DNA from: Aquabacterium sp.
GTDB taxonomy: Bacteria > Pseudomonadota > Gammaproteobacteria > Burkholderiales > Burkholderiaceae_C
DNA length: 64,000 bases
Direction of reading: 5' to 3'
NCBI RefSeq assembly: GCF_030652515.1
Contig: NZ_JAUSAR010000217.1
Location: forward strand, 37,670 to 101,669
Below are positions 1 to 7,797 of this stretch, one piece after another. The first letter of the stretch is position 1, and each line of letters begins with the position of its first letter. The position numbers were made by a program, and so were the translations under genes. The notes below the pieces were generated by a model that saw only the letters and a program-made list of their open reading frames with translations, did no database searches and had not been told where the DNA came from.

Positions 1-403
1 AGCAATGGGTTTGCGTCATGGCCAGTTGCACAGCGGCATGGTCGGCCTGGCTGGCAGGCGCCAACCAGGCTTGGTGCGGCAGTCGGCCCAGCATGACCAC
101 GTCGAGCGCGCTCAGGTCATCGGCACCAGCTTCACTCTGTCCCAACCAGGCCAGGGCCCGGGCGCGCTCCTTGGCGGGCCATTCGTTCAAGGGACGGCCT
201 TGCAAGCCGATCTGACCATCGCACAGCTGCAGGCCTGCCAGGGTGCGCAACAGCGTGGACTTGCCTGCGCCATTGGGCCCGACGATGGCCGTCCAGCGGC
301 CGGCTGGCAGCTTCAAGGAAATGGGGTGCAGCACCAGTTGCTTTGACAAGCGCACGGCCTGGATGTCCGCGCTCAGGGCGGTGGCGTGGTGAGGTGTGTT
401 CAT
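1..403 (-). CDS. btuD: Cobalamin ABC transporter ATP-binding protein, 3' end outside window
   Basis: Partial gene: the first 134 codons are visible and the C-terminal half runs off the left edge. The protein is the cytoplasmic ATPase that powers cobalamin import through BtuC. The Walker A motif GPNGAGKST lies at residues 42-50 and a Q-loop glutamine is near residue 89; the ABC signature and Walker B are outside the window. The ATG at 403-401 sits one base after the btuC stop codon (405-407), as expected for a translationally coupled operon. By sequence alone it could be a siderophore/haem-type FecE ATPase; the assignment to B12 rests on the riboswitch, cobU and btuF upstream. Confidence 0.88.
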   Translation of the reverse strand, partial: MNTPHHATALSADIQAVRLSKQLVLHPISLKLPAGRWTAIVGPNGAGKSTLLRTLAGLQLCDGQIGLQGRPLNEWPAKERARALAWLGQSEAGADDLSALDVVMLGRLPHQAWLAPASQADHAAVQLAMTQTHC

Positions 404-404
404 G

Positions 405-1370
405 TCATCCACCCCGGTTCATGCGCCACAGCAAATAGCCGCCACCCAGCACGGCGGTGAGCACGCCCACCGGCAGTTCTTGCGGCGCCCACACCCAACG
501 GGCGACGATGTCTGCGCCCAGCAGCAGCACGCCGCCAAACAAGGCCGACAGCACCAGCACGGGCCCATTGGTGGCATTGACCCGGCTGCGCACCAGGTGC
601 GGCGCCACCAGGCCCACAAATGAAATCAACCCAGCCTGCGCCACGGCCGCGCCGGTGGCCAGGGCCATGGCCGCGATCAACAACATGCGCACCCCCGCCA
701 GCCGCACGCCCAGGCTGACGGCGGCCGAGTCGCCCAAGGTCAAAGCATCGAGCGCTCGGCTGCAGCCAAAGGCCACCAGCACACTCACCACCAAGGTGCT
801 GGCCAGGATCGTCACGCTGTTCCAGCCCAGAAAACCCGTCGTGCCCATCATGAAGGCCTGCATGGCCCGCATGATGTCGGGCACCATGAGCATGGTCAGC
901 GCGCTCAAGGCACCCAGCACCACGCCCACGACCACGCCGGCCAGCAAGAGGCGCAAGGTGTGCTGCACACCTCGCGCCAGGATCAAGGTCAGCGAGACGG
1001 CCCCCACCGCGCCCGCGAAAGCCGCCCCGGTCAGACCCAGGCGCAAGCTCCACGCCGACGCCACGGGCGACACGCCCAGCAAAGCCAACAGCACGGCCAC
1101 GCCCAGGGCCGCACCAGATGAACTGCCCAACAGGTAAGGATCGGCCAAGGGATTGCGGAACAGACCCTGCGCGATCGCCCCGCCCAAGCCCAGCAAGGCA
1201 CCCGCCAACCAAGCACCAGCACAACGCGGCGCGCGGATGTCCCACACGATCTGCATCGCGGTGGGATCACCCCAAGGCGGCGACCAGCCCGTGCTGCCCA
1301 CCGCCAGCCCCAAGACCAGCAAACCCAGCGTGATGGACACTAGCAAGAGCAACAAAGTGATCGGCCTCAC
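405..1370 (-). CDS. btuC: Cobalamin ABC transporter permease BtuC
   Basis: About 321 aa, almost entirely hydrophobic with roughly ten predicted membrane helices, of the FecCD/BtuC permease family. Recognisable family segments are GAxxQGLFRNPLADP-like early in the protein and GLISFVGLVAPHLVR in the second half, the cytoplasmic loop that contacts the ATPase. I take the start as GTG at 1370-1368, which overlaps the btuF stop (TGA, 1369-1367) by a GTGA junction. An upstream extension in the same frame (to 1502) is arginine- and cysteine-rich and looks like out-of-frame btuF sequence. It would form the inner-membrane channel with BtuD and receive B12 from BtuF. Confidence 0.9.
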   Translation of the reverse strand: MRPITLLLLLVSITLGLLVLGLAVGSTGWSPPWGDPTAMQIVWDIRAPRCAGAWLAGALLGLGGAIAQGLFRNPLADPYLLGSSSGAALGVAVLLALLGVSPVASAWSLRLGLTGAAFAGAVGAVSLTLILARGVQHTLRLLLAGVVVGVVLGALSALTMLMVPDIMRAMQAFMMGTTGFLGWNSVTILASTLVVSVLVAFGCSRALDALTLGDSAAVSLGVRLAGVRMLLIAAMALATGAAVAQAGLISFVGLVAPHLVRSRVNATNGPVLVLSALFGGVLLLGADIVARWVWAPQELPVGVLTAVLGGGYLLWRMNRGG

Positions 1371-2272
1371 CGCGCAACTCCCGAAGCAGCAGCAGCGGCG
1401 GTGACCGCGTCGCGTAGGCAACGCGCCATGATTTGCGCCGCCTCGCCCATGCGTGGACCGGGGCGCGACAAGACATCGCCTTGCTCGGAGGTGAAGGCGC
1501 ACACGCGCTTGTCACGCACCGCGCGGATGCGGTCCCAACCCGGACGCGCGCCCACAGCCGCCGAATGGCGCTGCGAAATCATGATCACATGGGGATCGGC
1601 CCGCACCACGTACTCGGGGTTCAGTTTGGGAAACGGCCCAAGGCTGGTGGGCACGATGTTTCTGGCGCCCAGGCGGGTCAAGGTTTCGCCAATGAAAGAC
1701 GACTCGCCAGCGGCATAGGGCGCGCTGTCCACTTCGTAATAGACGCTCAGGCCACGCGAGCTGGCGGGCACCATCTTCGCCGCCGCGTCCACCTGGGCCT
1801 CCAGCCGTTGCCACAAACGCAAGCCGCCATCGGCACTGCCCAGGATTTGAGCCACCTTGGTCGCCACGCGCTGCACGTCCTTGTAGGTGCGGGGCTCCAG
1901 GGCCACCACCTTGATGCCCAGGGATTCCAGCCGATCGGTCACGCGCGATGACAAGGCCAGCAGCACCACATCAGGTTTGAGCGAGGCGATCAACTCGATG
2001 TTGGCATCGTCCAGGCCCCCGGTCTTGGGCAGGCTGCGCACCGAGGCCGGATGGTTGGAGTAGCGGTCCGTGCCCACCAGCCGCGAGCAGCCACCCAGCT
2101 CGCACACCGTCTCGGTCAGCGAAGGCAGCAAGGTCACGATGCGGGCAGGTGACGCATCCAGACGCACGGTCACCCCGCGGTCGTCGACCAGGGTCACGCC
2201 AGGCGCGGCATGGGCAAGCTGCATCGCCATCAAGGCGGGCAAGGCCCAACACCAGATCATCTTCATGTTCAT
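1367..2272 (-). CDS. btuF: Periplasmic cobalamin-binding protein BtuF
   Basis: 301 aa. Residues 1 to about 23 form a signal peptide with a likely cleavage after AHA. The rest fits a class III periplasmic binding protein: RIVTLLPSLTE near residues 44-54 is the characteristic BtuF/FecB start of the first lobe, and KPDVVLL follows. It should capture cobalamin in the periplasm and hand it to BtuC. The gene overlaps btuC by 4 bp and starts one base after the cobU stop. Length matches the family (about 270-300 aa). Alternative ligands such as haem are possible for the fold, but the operon context favours corrinoids. Confidence 0.9.
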   Translation of the reverse strand: MNMKMIWCWALPALMAMQLAHAAPGVTLVDDRGVTVRLDASPARIVTLLPSLTETVCELGGCSRLVGTDRYSNHPASVRSLPKTGGLDDANIELIASLKPDVVLLALSSRVTDRLESLGIKVVALEPRTYKDVQRVATKVAQILGSADGGLRLWQRLEAQVDAAAKMVPASSRGLSVYYEVDSAPYAAGESSFIGETLTRLGARNIVPTSLGPFPKLNPEYVVRADPHVIMISQRHSAAVGARPGWDRIRAVRDKRVCAFTSEQGDVLSRPGPRMGEAAQIMARCLRDAVTAAAAASGVAR

Positions 2273-2273
2273 G

Positions 2274-2834
2274 TCATTCCTCGTGCGGGGTCACGGGCCT
2301 CGTCCAGGCCTGCCCTGCCACCATCAAAGTCACCTGCCCGCAACGCTGCGCCACCGCCTGGTTGAGCCAGCCCAATTCATCAACAAAGGCCCGCACCTCG
2401 CGCGACATGGGCACGATGCCCCAGCCGACCTCGTTGGTCACGAACACCACGGGCGATGGCAAATCAGACAGCACCGCCAACAGCGCTTCGCGCTCGGCGC
2501 GCCATGCAGTCAGATCGGCCTCGCCTTCAGCGGGCATCAACCAGTTGGTCAACCACAAGGTCAGGCAGTCGACCAGCAGCAAACGCCCGGGCGCCGCCTG
2601 GGCATGCAAGGCCTCGGCCAGCCGCAAGGGTGACTCCACCGTGGCCATGCCCGCTGGCCGCTCCTGCTGATGGCGCCGGATGCGTTCGCGCATCTCGTCG
2701 TCAAAAGCCAGCGCCGTGGCCACCACCGTCACGTTGTTTGCGTCCGATTGCCGCAGCCAGGCCTGCGCCAGCCGTTCGGCCTGACGCGACTTGCCGCTGC
2801 GTTGGCCGCCAACGATGAGGTGGTGCTTCGACAT
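2274..2834 (-). CDS. cobU: Bifunctional adenosylcobinamide kinase / adenosylcobinamide-phosphate guanylyltransferase
   Basis: 186 aa from the ATG at 2834-2832. The N-terminal P-loop GGQRSGKS (residues 9-16) and the segment RIRRHQQERP (51-60), holding the family's conserved histidine, identify CobU/CobP. The enzyme phosphorylates adenosylcobinamide and transfers GMP to it in the nucleotide-loop assembly step of cobalamin synthesis, so it lets the cell use salvaged incomplete corrinoids. The start codon shares its A with the TGA stop of btuB (TGATG junction). A longer in-frame extension to 2951 lies inside btuB and is unlikely. Only this nucleotide-loop gene is visible; other cob genes may lie beyond the left edge. 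Confidence 0.92.
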   Translation of the reverse strand: MSKHHLIVGGQRSGKSRQAERLAQAWLRQSDANNVTVVATALAFDDEMRERIRRHQQERPAGMATVESPLRLAEALHAQAAPGRLLLVDCLTLWLTNWLMPAEGEADLTAWRAEREALLAVLSDLPSPVVFVTNEVGWGIVPMSREVRAFVDELGWLNQAVAQRCGQVTLMVAGQAWTRPVTPHEE

Positions 2835-4690
2835 CACAACTCCGGTGTCCAGCGCAGGCCAATGATGGCCGTGCGAGGTGTGGTTCCATAGGTCTGCGCG
2901 TTCTCGTACTTCTTGTCGCCCACGTTGTCGATGCGTGCGAGCACGCGCCATCGGGCGTTGATTCGGTACAAAGCGTCCACATTCACCACGGTGTAGCCTC
3001 CCAGGGGTTTGGTGTTGGCTGCATCGTCAAAACGCTTGCCCACCGACAACAACTGCGCACCCAGGGTCCATTGATTCAAGTCGGTGTCCAGCCGCAGTGA
3101 TGCATGACGGCGTGCGCGGCGTTGAAGATCGGCATCGTTGATCGCGTTCTTGGAAGCGTCGAAATCGACTGCCCCTGACAAGCGCACCGGCCCCAACGGT
3201 ACAGCCCCATTCACACTGACCCCCTGCAGGTGGGCCAAGGCCGTGTTCTTGTAGCAGTAGGCCGGATCTTGCACACAGGTTCTGGTGCTCCCGGGAGGCC
3301 CCGTGATCAGGTCAGTCACCCAGTTGTTGTAGACCGTCAAACCCAATTGGGCCCCGTCCTTTTGATACCGTACCCCAAACTCGGCATTGCGCGAGGATTC
3401 CGGCTTGAGTGTCAGGTTGCCGTATTTGCTGAAACGTTGGTACAAGGTCGGCCCCCGATAGCCCGTGCCCCACGATGCATGAACGTTCCAATGATCTGCA
3501 AAATCCTGGCCCGCCGCCACGGAGCCCGTGCTGTGTGTTCCAAACTCGCTGTCCCAATCCGTGCGCGCATTGAGCTGGATGGCCGTGCCATGAGCACGCC
3601 ACGCGTAGCCCAGCCCCAGGCCATCGTCACTGCGCTGGCCTTCGCCAGAGGTGCCCGACAACACCACATCGCTGTTCTTCAAAGTGTCCTCGCGGCGCTC
3701 CAGCAAAGCGGTCACCGAATGACTGCCCCACTTGAATGCGTTCAGCCACGATGCCGTCTCCACATGGGTTTGCGTGAGATAGCTGACCAATGGCGTGGCA
3801 TACCGGTCCGCCGACTGGGCCACCGCGACCTGGCTTGACCAGCTGTCCAGCCACTGCGCACTCCATTGCAGCTTCAGGTCATGCAAATCGCGCACGCCAT
3901 AGTCGTCGCGCGTCACCACCGTGGAGTCATAACGGCTGACCAGATGCTGCTGGGACGCGATCGCTTCGATCCGGTGAGCCGCCAATGGCGTGAACCCCAA
4001 GCGCAGGCTGGCACCTTCCGTGGTGTAGCCATCGCGGTCAGCAGCCCGAGTGCCGGGCCTGGCATTGCTCCTTGCGCTGAAGCCATCGCTGCGCTCCCTG
4101 AACGCCGACACCGCATAGTCAAACAGGCCTGCGGACCCGCTCAAGCCAGTATCGGCCTTCAAGAAGCCCCACTCGCCCACCGCCACACCCACGTCGAGCG
4201 CAGCGGGCCCTTTGCCCTTCTTCGTGAAGATCTGGACCACGCCCGAGATCGCATCCGAGCCGTACAAAGCGCTGACCGGTCCCCGCACGATTTCGACGCG
4301 CTCGATCTGCGACAGATTCAACATCTGCCAGGAAGCGCCCCCGCTGGCGTTCTGCGTGTCGATTCGAACGCCATCGATCAGCACCGCGATGTGCCGCGTT
4401 TCACCGCCGCGCAGGTAGACATTGCCATCCGCGCCCGGCCCACCATTGCGAGCGACCTGGAAGCCAGGGACCTGGCTCAGCAAATCCACCATGGTGCCTG
4501 CGGCCTGCCGCTCGATGTCGCCCCTTGAGATCACCGTGACGTCAGCCAAGACTTGGGACAAAGGCACCGGCGTGCGCGTCGCCGTGACAACCAGAGGCTC
4601 CAGTGCAACCTTGCCCACCGATTGGGCCCAAGCCGAAAACTCGACGCAAAGCAAGGCTGCGCCGACCAACAAAGGTTTGGAAATTCCCAT
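2834..4690 (-). CDS. btuB: TonB-dependent vitamin B12 receptor BtuB
   Basis: 618 aa from the ATG at 4690. Residues 1 to about 23 are a signal peptide (cleavage after WAQ). A TonB-box-like segment EPLVVTATRT is at 31-40, followed by a plug domain with YLRGGETRHIAVLIDGVRI and the conserved IERVEIVRGP. The remaining 450 residues have alternating beta-barrel character. The size equals that of E. coli BtuB (about 600 aa). The protein ends RWTPEL rather than with a terminal aromatic residue, a small deviation from the usual outer-membrane signature. It should carry cobalamin across the outer membrane. It is the second receptor of the riboswitch-controlled operon and is fused by a 1-base overlap to cobU. 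Confidence 0.88.
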   Translation of the reverse strand: MGISKPLLVGAALLCVEFSAWAQSVGKVALEPLVVTATRTPVPLSQVLADVTVISRGDIERQAAGTMVDLLSQVPGFQVARNGGPGADGNVYLRGGETRHIAVLIDGVRIDTQNASGGASWQMLNLSQIERVEIVRGPVSALYGSDAISGVVQIFTKKGKGPAALDVGVAVGEWGFLKADTGLSGSAGLFDYAVSAFRERSDGFSARSNARPGTRAADRDGYTTEGASLRLGFTPLAAHRIEAIASQQHLVSRYDSTVVTRDDYGVRDLHDLKLQWSAQWLDSWSSQVAVAQSADRYATPLVSYLTQTHVETASWLNAFKWGSHSVTALLERREDTLKNSDVVLSGTSGEGQRSDDGLGLGYAWRAHGTAIQLNARTDWDSEFGTHSTGSVAAGQDFADHWNVHASWGTGYRGPTLYQRFSKYGNLTLKPESSRNAEFGVRYQKDGAQLGLTVYNNWVTDLITGPPGSTRTCVQDPAYCYKNTALAHLQGVSVNGAVPLGPVRLSGAVDFDASKNAINDADLQRRARRHASLRLDTDLNQWTLGAQLLSVGKRFDDAANTKPLGGYTVVNVDALYRINARWRVLARIDNVGDKKYENAQTYGTTPRTAIIGLRWTPEL

Positions 4691-4701
4691 GATGCCGCCC
4701 C

Positions 4702-6654
4702 TCAAAACTGGCGAGCCAGCGTCAGTTTGAAGGCCCGGCCGGGTTCGGGATACAGCCCACCGGTGGCGCACTTATAGGCATAGTTGTAGCTATCCTGATC
4801 AGCCAGGTTGGTGCCTGACACCGCCACGGTCCATGTCTTGTCAGACCAGGCATAGCGCGCGTCCAGCAAGGCCGATTCCGGTATCTTGCGGTCACATTGA
4901 TTGGCCACGTCATCGCCAAAGCGCATCGAACCCAGGTACTGAATACCGGCGTCAATCGTCTGACGCTCGCTGATCCGATAGGCCAGCCGCACCGTGGCAG
5001 TCTGGGGCGCCACCAGCACCTGCTCCCTTCCAGCATTGGGTCCAGAGCGGTACTTGGCAGACAGCCTCTGCCAGCTCAAACGCCACTCCAAGGCCGAAGA
5101 CATGCTCCAACGCCCTTCCACCTCGACCCCTTGGCGGCGCGTCGGATCCACGTTCTCATTGAAGAAGGTGAAAGGCACAAACATGATCTCGTCCACGTTG
5201 TCCTGCCGGAAATAGCGCGCAGAGAAAGCATTCGCCCCTGCAGACCACCGCAGCCCCAATTCCTGGTCGCGCCCACGTTGTGGCCGCAATGGCTGGCCGC
5301 CAGGGGTGCTGCCGTTCTCGTCGAAATTGGGCAGACGGTAGGACTGCGCCCAGCGGCCATAAACCGCCCAGTCCTTGGCCAACTCCTGGCTCACCCCAAG
5401 CTCAGCCGCCTTGAGCGAATCTCGGCGGTCATACGCGGTGGAGTCAGCGCGCTGTTTCTTGTTCACCCGCTCGGTGCGCCATCCAAAGGCCAGCCGAGTC
5501 AGGGTGTCAAACGCCCAATCGCTGTGGGCAAAAAAAGCTTTGTTCGATTGCCACCCGTGGTCATCCCAACCCGGGCTGTGCGCGTCCAAGGTCCAGCGTT
5601 GCAGGTCAAATCCCACGATCGTGTTGGTGGTCAAGCCCGACCACTTCACCTCGTGGCTGAGCTTGGGCGTGGCCTGTTGACTCAACACCGACCGTTCATA
5701 GGTGGCGCCTGAATAGGTGGAATCGGTATCGCGTGAACGCGAACTCAAGTCCAGTTGCGCGGTCCAGGCCTTGAACCTGAACTCGGTGTGGCTGCTCAAA
5801 CGGGTTTCATCCGTCCCGCCAAAGTCGCTGGGTTTGCCCGCCTGGCGTGGGTTGCTCCGCCATTGTGCAAACGTCAAGGTTCCCGGCAATTGGGCAAACT
5901 GGCTCTCTTGCTGCACCCTCAATCGCTGCGACCAGGCCTCGGTCGTCCACTGCAGCCCAAAGCCGCGCACATCCTGCTCGAAACGATTGCGGTCACGGTA
6001 GCCGTCCGAGCGGATGCTCTTGGCAGCGCCGTCCACCACCAGAATGCCGGACTGGTGCGCTGCGCTGGCCACCACCTCCTTGCCCCGAAAACTCGCCACC
6101 GAGCCTTCCAACCGCGCGCGGTTCCCTGCCGACGCCTGACGTTTCCGAATCACGTTGATGACCCCACCCGTCGCGCCCTCTCCCCACATGACGCTGGCAC
6201 CACCGCGCACGATTTCAATGCGGTCAATCTCGTCAACAGGGATCGAGGACAGCCTTGCTGTCACCAGTTCGTTCTCGCTGACCCGGATGCCATCCACCAT
6301 GACCACAGTGTTGGCGCTGGCGGTGTCGCCGTACCCCCGCAAGTCCAGGGTGTACTCGCGGCCCCCCGCCAAATCGGTTTTGCCAGGCACGCCCCCCAAG
6401 CGGCGAATGGCTTCATTGGCATCAGACACGCCCGAGCGGGCAATCTGCTCCGAGGTGATCACAGAGGCGCCAATGGGCGCCGATTTCAGCAACTGTGGCA
6501 TCCGGCTCGCGGACACGAACACCGTCTGCAGTTCAGGCAACGCCGGCACTTCGGCAGCGTGAACCTCAGCACCTGGCAGCAAAACCCAAGACACCGCGAC
6601 GGCCACGGCCGAACGCACCCCAGGTGCCAGGCGCACCGAATTCAAAGACAACAT
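4702..6654 (-). CDS. TonB-dependent outer-membrane receptor, first gene of the cobalamin riboswitch operon
   Basis: 650 aa from the ATG at 6654. A signal peptide covers about residues 1-33. A TonB-box-like region (LQTVFVSASR) precedes a plug with the motifs YTLDLRGYGD, VVMVDGIRVSENE and IDRIEIVRGG; a beta-barrel follows and ends in LARQF with the expected terminal phenylalanine. It is the gene nearest the riboswitch and lies 11 bp before btuB. Substrate cannot be read from sequence. It differs clearly from the neighbouring BtuB, so it may take a different corrinoid, a B12 precursor, or cobalt. Pairs of receptors under one cobalamin riboswitch occur in other bacteria, which supports a corrinoid role by inference. 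Confidence 0.85.
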   Translation of the reverse strand: MLSLNSVRLAPGVRSAVAVAVSWVLLPGAEVHAAEVPALPELQTVFVSASRMPQLLKSAPIGASVITSEQIARSGVSDANEAIRRLGGVPGKTDLAGGREYTLDLRGYGDTASANTVVMVDGIRVSENELVTARLSSIPVDEIDRIEIVRGGASVMWGEGATGGVINVIRKRQASAGNRARLEGSVASFRGKEVVASAAHQSGILVVDGAAKSIRSDGYRDRNRFEQDVRGFGLQWTTEAWSQRLRVQQESQFAQLPGTLTFAQWRSNPRQAGKPSDFGGTDETRLSSHTEFRFKAWTAQLDLSSRSRDTDSTYSGATYERSVLSQQATPKLSHEVKWSGLTTNTIVGFDLQRWTLDAHSPGWDDHGWQSNKAFFAHSDWAFDTLTRLAFGWRTERVNKKQRADSTAYDRRDSLKAAELGVSQELAKDWAVYGRWAQSYRLPNFDENGSTPGGQPLRPQRGRDQELGLRWSAGANAFSARYFRQDNVDEIMFVPFTFFNENVDPTRRQGVEVEGRWSMSSALEWRLSWQRLSAKYRSGPNAGREQVLVAPQTATVRLAYRISERQTIDAGIQYLGSMRFGDDVANQCDRKIPESALLDARYAWSDKTWTVAVSGTNLADQDSYNYAYKCATGGLYPEPGRAFKLTLARQF

Positions 6655-6729
6655 GATGGATACAACAGATAAAGGCTCGCGCCAGCGTCCCCGCAGGCAA
6701 TGAGCGACATGGTGCAAAGCACCCCTTGT

Positions 6730-6946
6730 TGGCCGGTATCCGGGCTAGGCGGTACAACCCATGCAGCCTTCCCAGACGCGTGAGCATCCAGTGGCAAGAG
6801 AGCACGGGCCGAAGATCTGGAAAATGAACCGGATCTCGACCGCCGACCGTTGCGGGGGCAGCGCAGGTGGGGCACGGCATGTGTGAATGCCTGAACCGTC
6901 CTGCTTCCCGTTTAACTGCACCAGGGAGAACCCTGGCACGAGCACC
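6730..6946 (-). ncRNA. Cobalamin riboswitch
   Basis: Read on the minus strand, the leader contains the successive conserved blocks of the cobalamin element: a G-rich 5' arm, TTAAACGGGAAGC, the CTGCCCCCGCAACGGT core, GCCACTGG, GGGAAGGC and the closing box AGCCCGGATACCGGCC. Spacing and order match the family. It lies about 75 bp before the first TonB receptor gene and should repress the whole receptor-cobU-btuFCD operon when adenosylcobalamin is abundant, probably by blocking translation initiation, since I see no clear terminator after it. Boundaries are approximate. Confidence 0.95.
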
Positions 6947-6956
6947 AACATGGCGA

Positions 6957-6987
6957 TTGTAAGGGAGCCGGGAAGCCAGCCTACAAT
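6957..6987 (+). promoter_or_regulatory. Likely sigma-70 promoter of the zapB-like/zapA operon
   Basis: A -10 hexamer TACAAT (6982-6987) is preceded by TTGTAA (6957-6962) with a 19-bp spacer, slightly long. The predicted transcription start falls at about 6994-6995, the same place as the ATG of the zapB-like gene, so the transcript may be leaderless. The element lies just outside the 5' end of the divergent cobalamin riboswitch. Confidence 0.5.
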
Positions 6988-6994
6988 GGCCGCC

Positions 6995-7225
6995 ATGTCA
7001 CGAATCGATGATCTCACCGAGCGCGTTGAGCGGTTGCTGCTGCGTCACGAAGAGCTTCAGCGCACCCACGACCTGTTGCAACAGCAACTGGACGTGACCA
7101 CGCACGAGCGTGATTCGCTCAAGGCCCGGCTGGCCGCCGCCCGCGCCCGCATCGATGCCCTGATCGACAAGCTTCCTGCGTCGTCGCCAGCCGACGCCTC
7201 CTCGACCCACACGCCCGACGCATGA
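6995..7225 (+). CDS. ZapB-like coiled-coil protein (TIGR02449-type)
   Basis: 76 aa, almost wholly a predicted coiled coil rich in Leu, Arg, Glu and Gln (residues 4-60), with a short Ala/Ser/Thr tail. Small coiled-coil genes of this kind commonly sit directly before zapA and the 6S RNA gene in proteobacteria, and are thought to be cell-division accessory proteins. An upstream ATG at 6986 lies within the probable -10 element, so I chose the ATG at 6995. The stop overlaps the zapA start by 4 bp (ATGA), implying coupled translation and equal output. The function in division is inferred from context only. Confidence 0.75.
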   Translation: MSRIDDLTERVERLLLRHEELQRTHDLLQQQLDVTTHERDSLKARLAAARARIDALIDKLPASSPADASSTHTPDA

Positions 7226-7545
7226 AACAAATCGAAGTCTCGATCATGGGCCAGAGCTACTTGCTGGGCTGCCCCGAAGGCGGTGAAGCGCGCCTGAAAG
7301 AAGCCGTCTCGCACGTGGACCGCGAAATGTGCGCCATCCGTGACAGTGGCAAGCTCAAGGCACGCGAGCGCATCGCCGTGTTGTCTGCCCTGAACCTGGC
7401 TTACGAGCTGACCGAACGGCCTGCTGCGGCCGCGCCTGTTGTGGCGCCATCGGCTGACTCGGCCGACGTGCCCTCGCCTGAACATGTGGACAAGCTCATC
7501 GCCCGCATCGACCAGGTGCTGGGCCAAGATGGTCACCTGATTTAA
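7222..7545 (+). CDS. zapA: Cell division protein ZapA
   Basis: 107 aa. The start KQIEVSIMGQSYLLGCPEG matches the ZapA N-terminal domain, and the middle (LNLAYEL preceded by KARERIAVLSA) is the helix that forms the ZapA tetramer. ZapA binds and bundles FtsZ filaments at the division ring. A low-complexity Ala/Pro stretch (residues 73-88) separates a C-terminal helix. The gene overlaps the upstream coiled-coil gene by 4 bp and is followed at once by a small hairpin and the 6S RNA gene, the usual arrangement in proteobacteria. Confidence 0.9.
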   Translation: MKQIEVSIMGQSYLLGCPEGGEARLKEAVSHVDREMCAIRDSGKLKARERIAVLSALNLAYELTERPAAAAPVVAPSADSADVPSPEHVDKLIARIDQVLGQDGHLI

Positions 7546-7566
7546 ACCCCTTCGCAACGGGGTATT
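7546..7566 (+). terminator. Weak terminator hairpin after zapA
   Basis: A 5-bp stem ACCCC/GGGGT (7546-7550 and 7559-7563) with an 8-nt loop begins just after the zapA stop and is followed by only three T residues. It may give partial termination before 6S RNA. Confidence 0.4.
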
Positions 7567-7605
7567 TCCACACCCGCCGAGGCGCGGCGCAAGTAGAATG
7601 AAATC

Positions 7606-7779
7606 GTTCGTTGCGTTCGTGGAAGCTTTTAATTCCTTGAACCGATGCTCTTAGAGCCAGGGCTTGGAACATTGCCCAGCGGGTGTGATCGTCTCGCGTC
7701 AGATGAACCCGAAGCTGTGCTGACCTCGCCCACCTGAATCCCCTGGGTTCAGGAACGCGGCAACCAGTGCGCAACGAAC
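7606..7779 (+). ncRNA. ssrS: 6S RNA
   Basis: The ends GTTCGTTGCG (7606-7615) and CGCAACGAAC (7770-7779) are perfectly complementary and close a rod-like RNA of about 174 nt with a large internal bubble, as in 6S RNA. A -10-like TAGAAT (7594-7599) sits directly upstream. The position right after zapA is the conserved one in proteobacteria. 6S RNA mimics an open promoter and sequesters sigma-70 RNA polymerase in stationary phase. An open reading frame on the opposite strand (7496-7774) is an artefact of the structure. Confidence 0.9.
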
Positions 7780-7797
7780 ACCTTTATGTGTGGACGC

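Noticed and set aside
7496..7774. Minus-strand ORF of 92 codons over the zapA end and 6S RNA
   Set aside because: It lies across an RNA gene with perfectly pairing ends and has no coding features.
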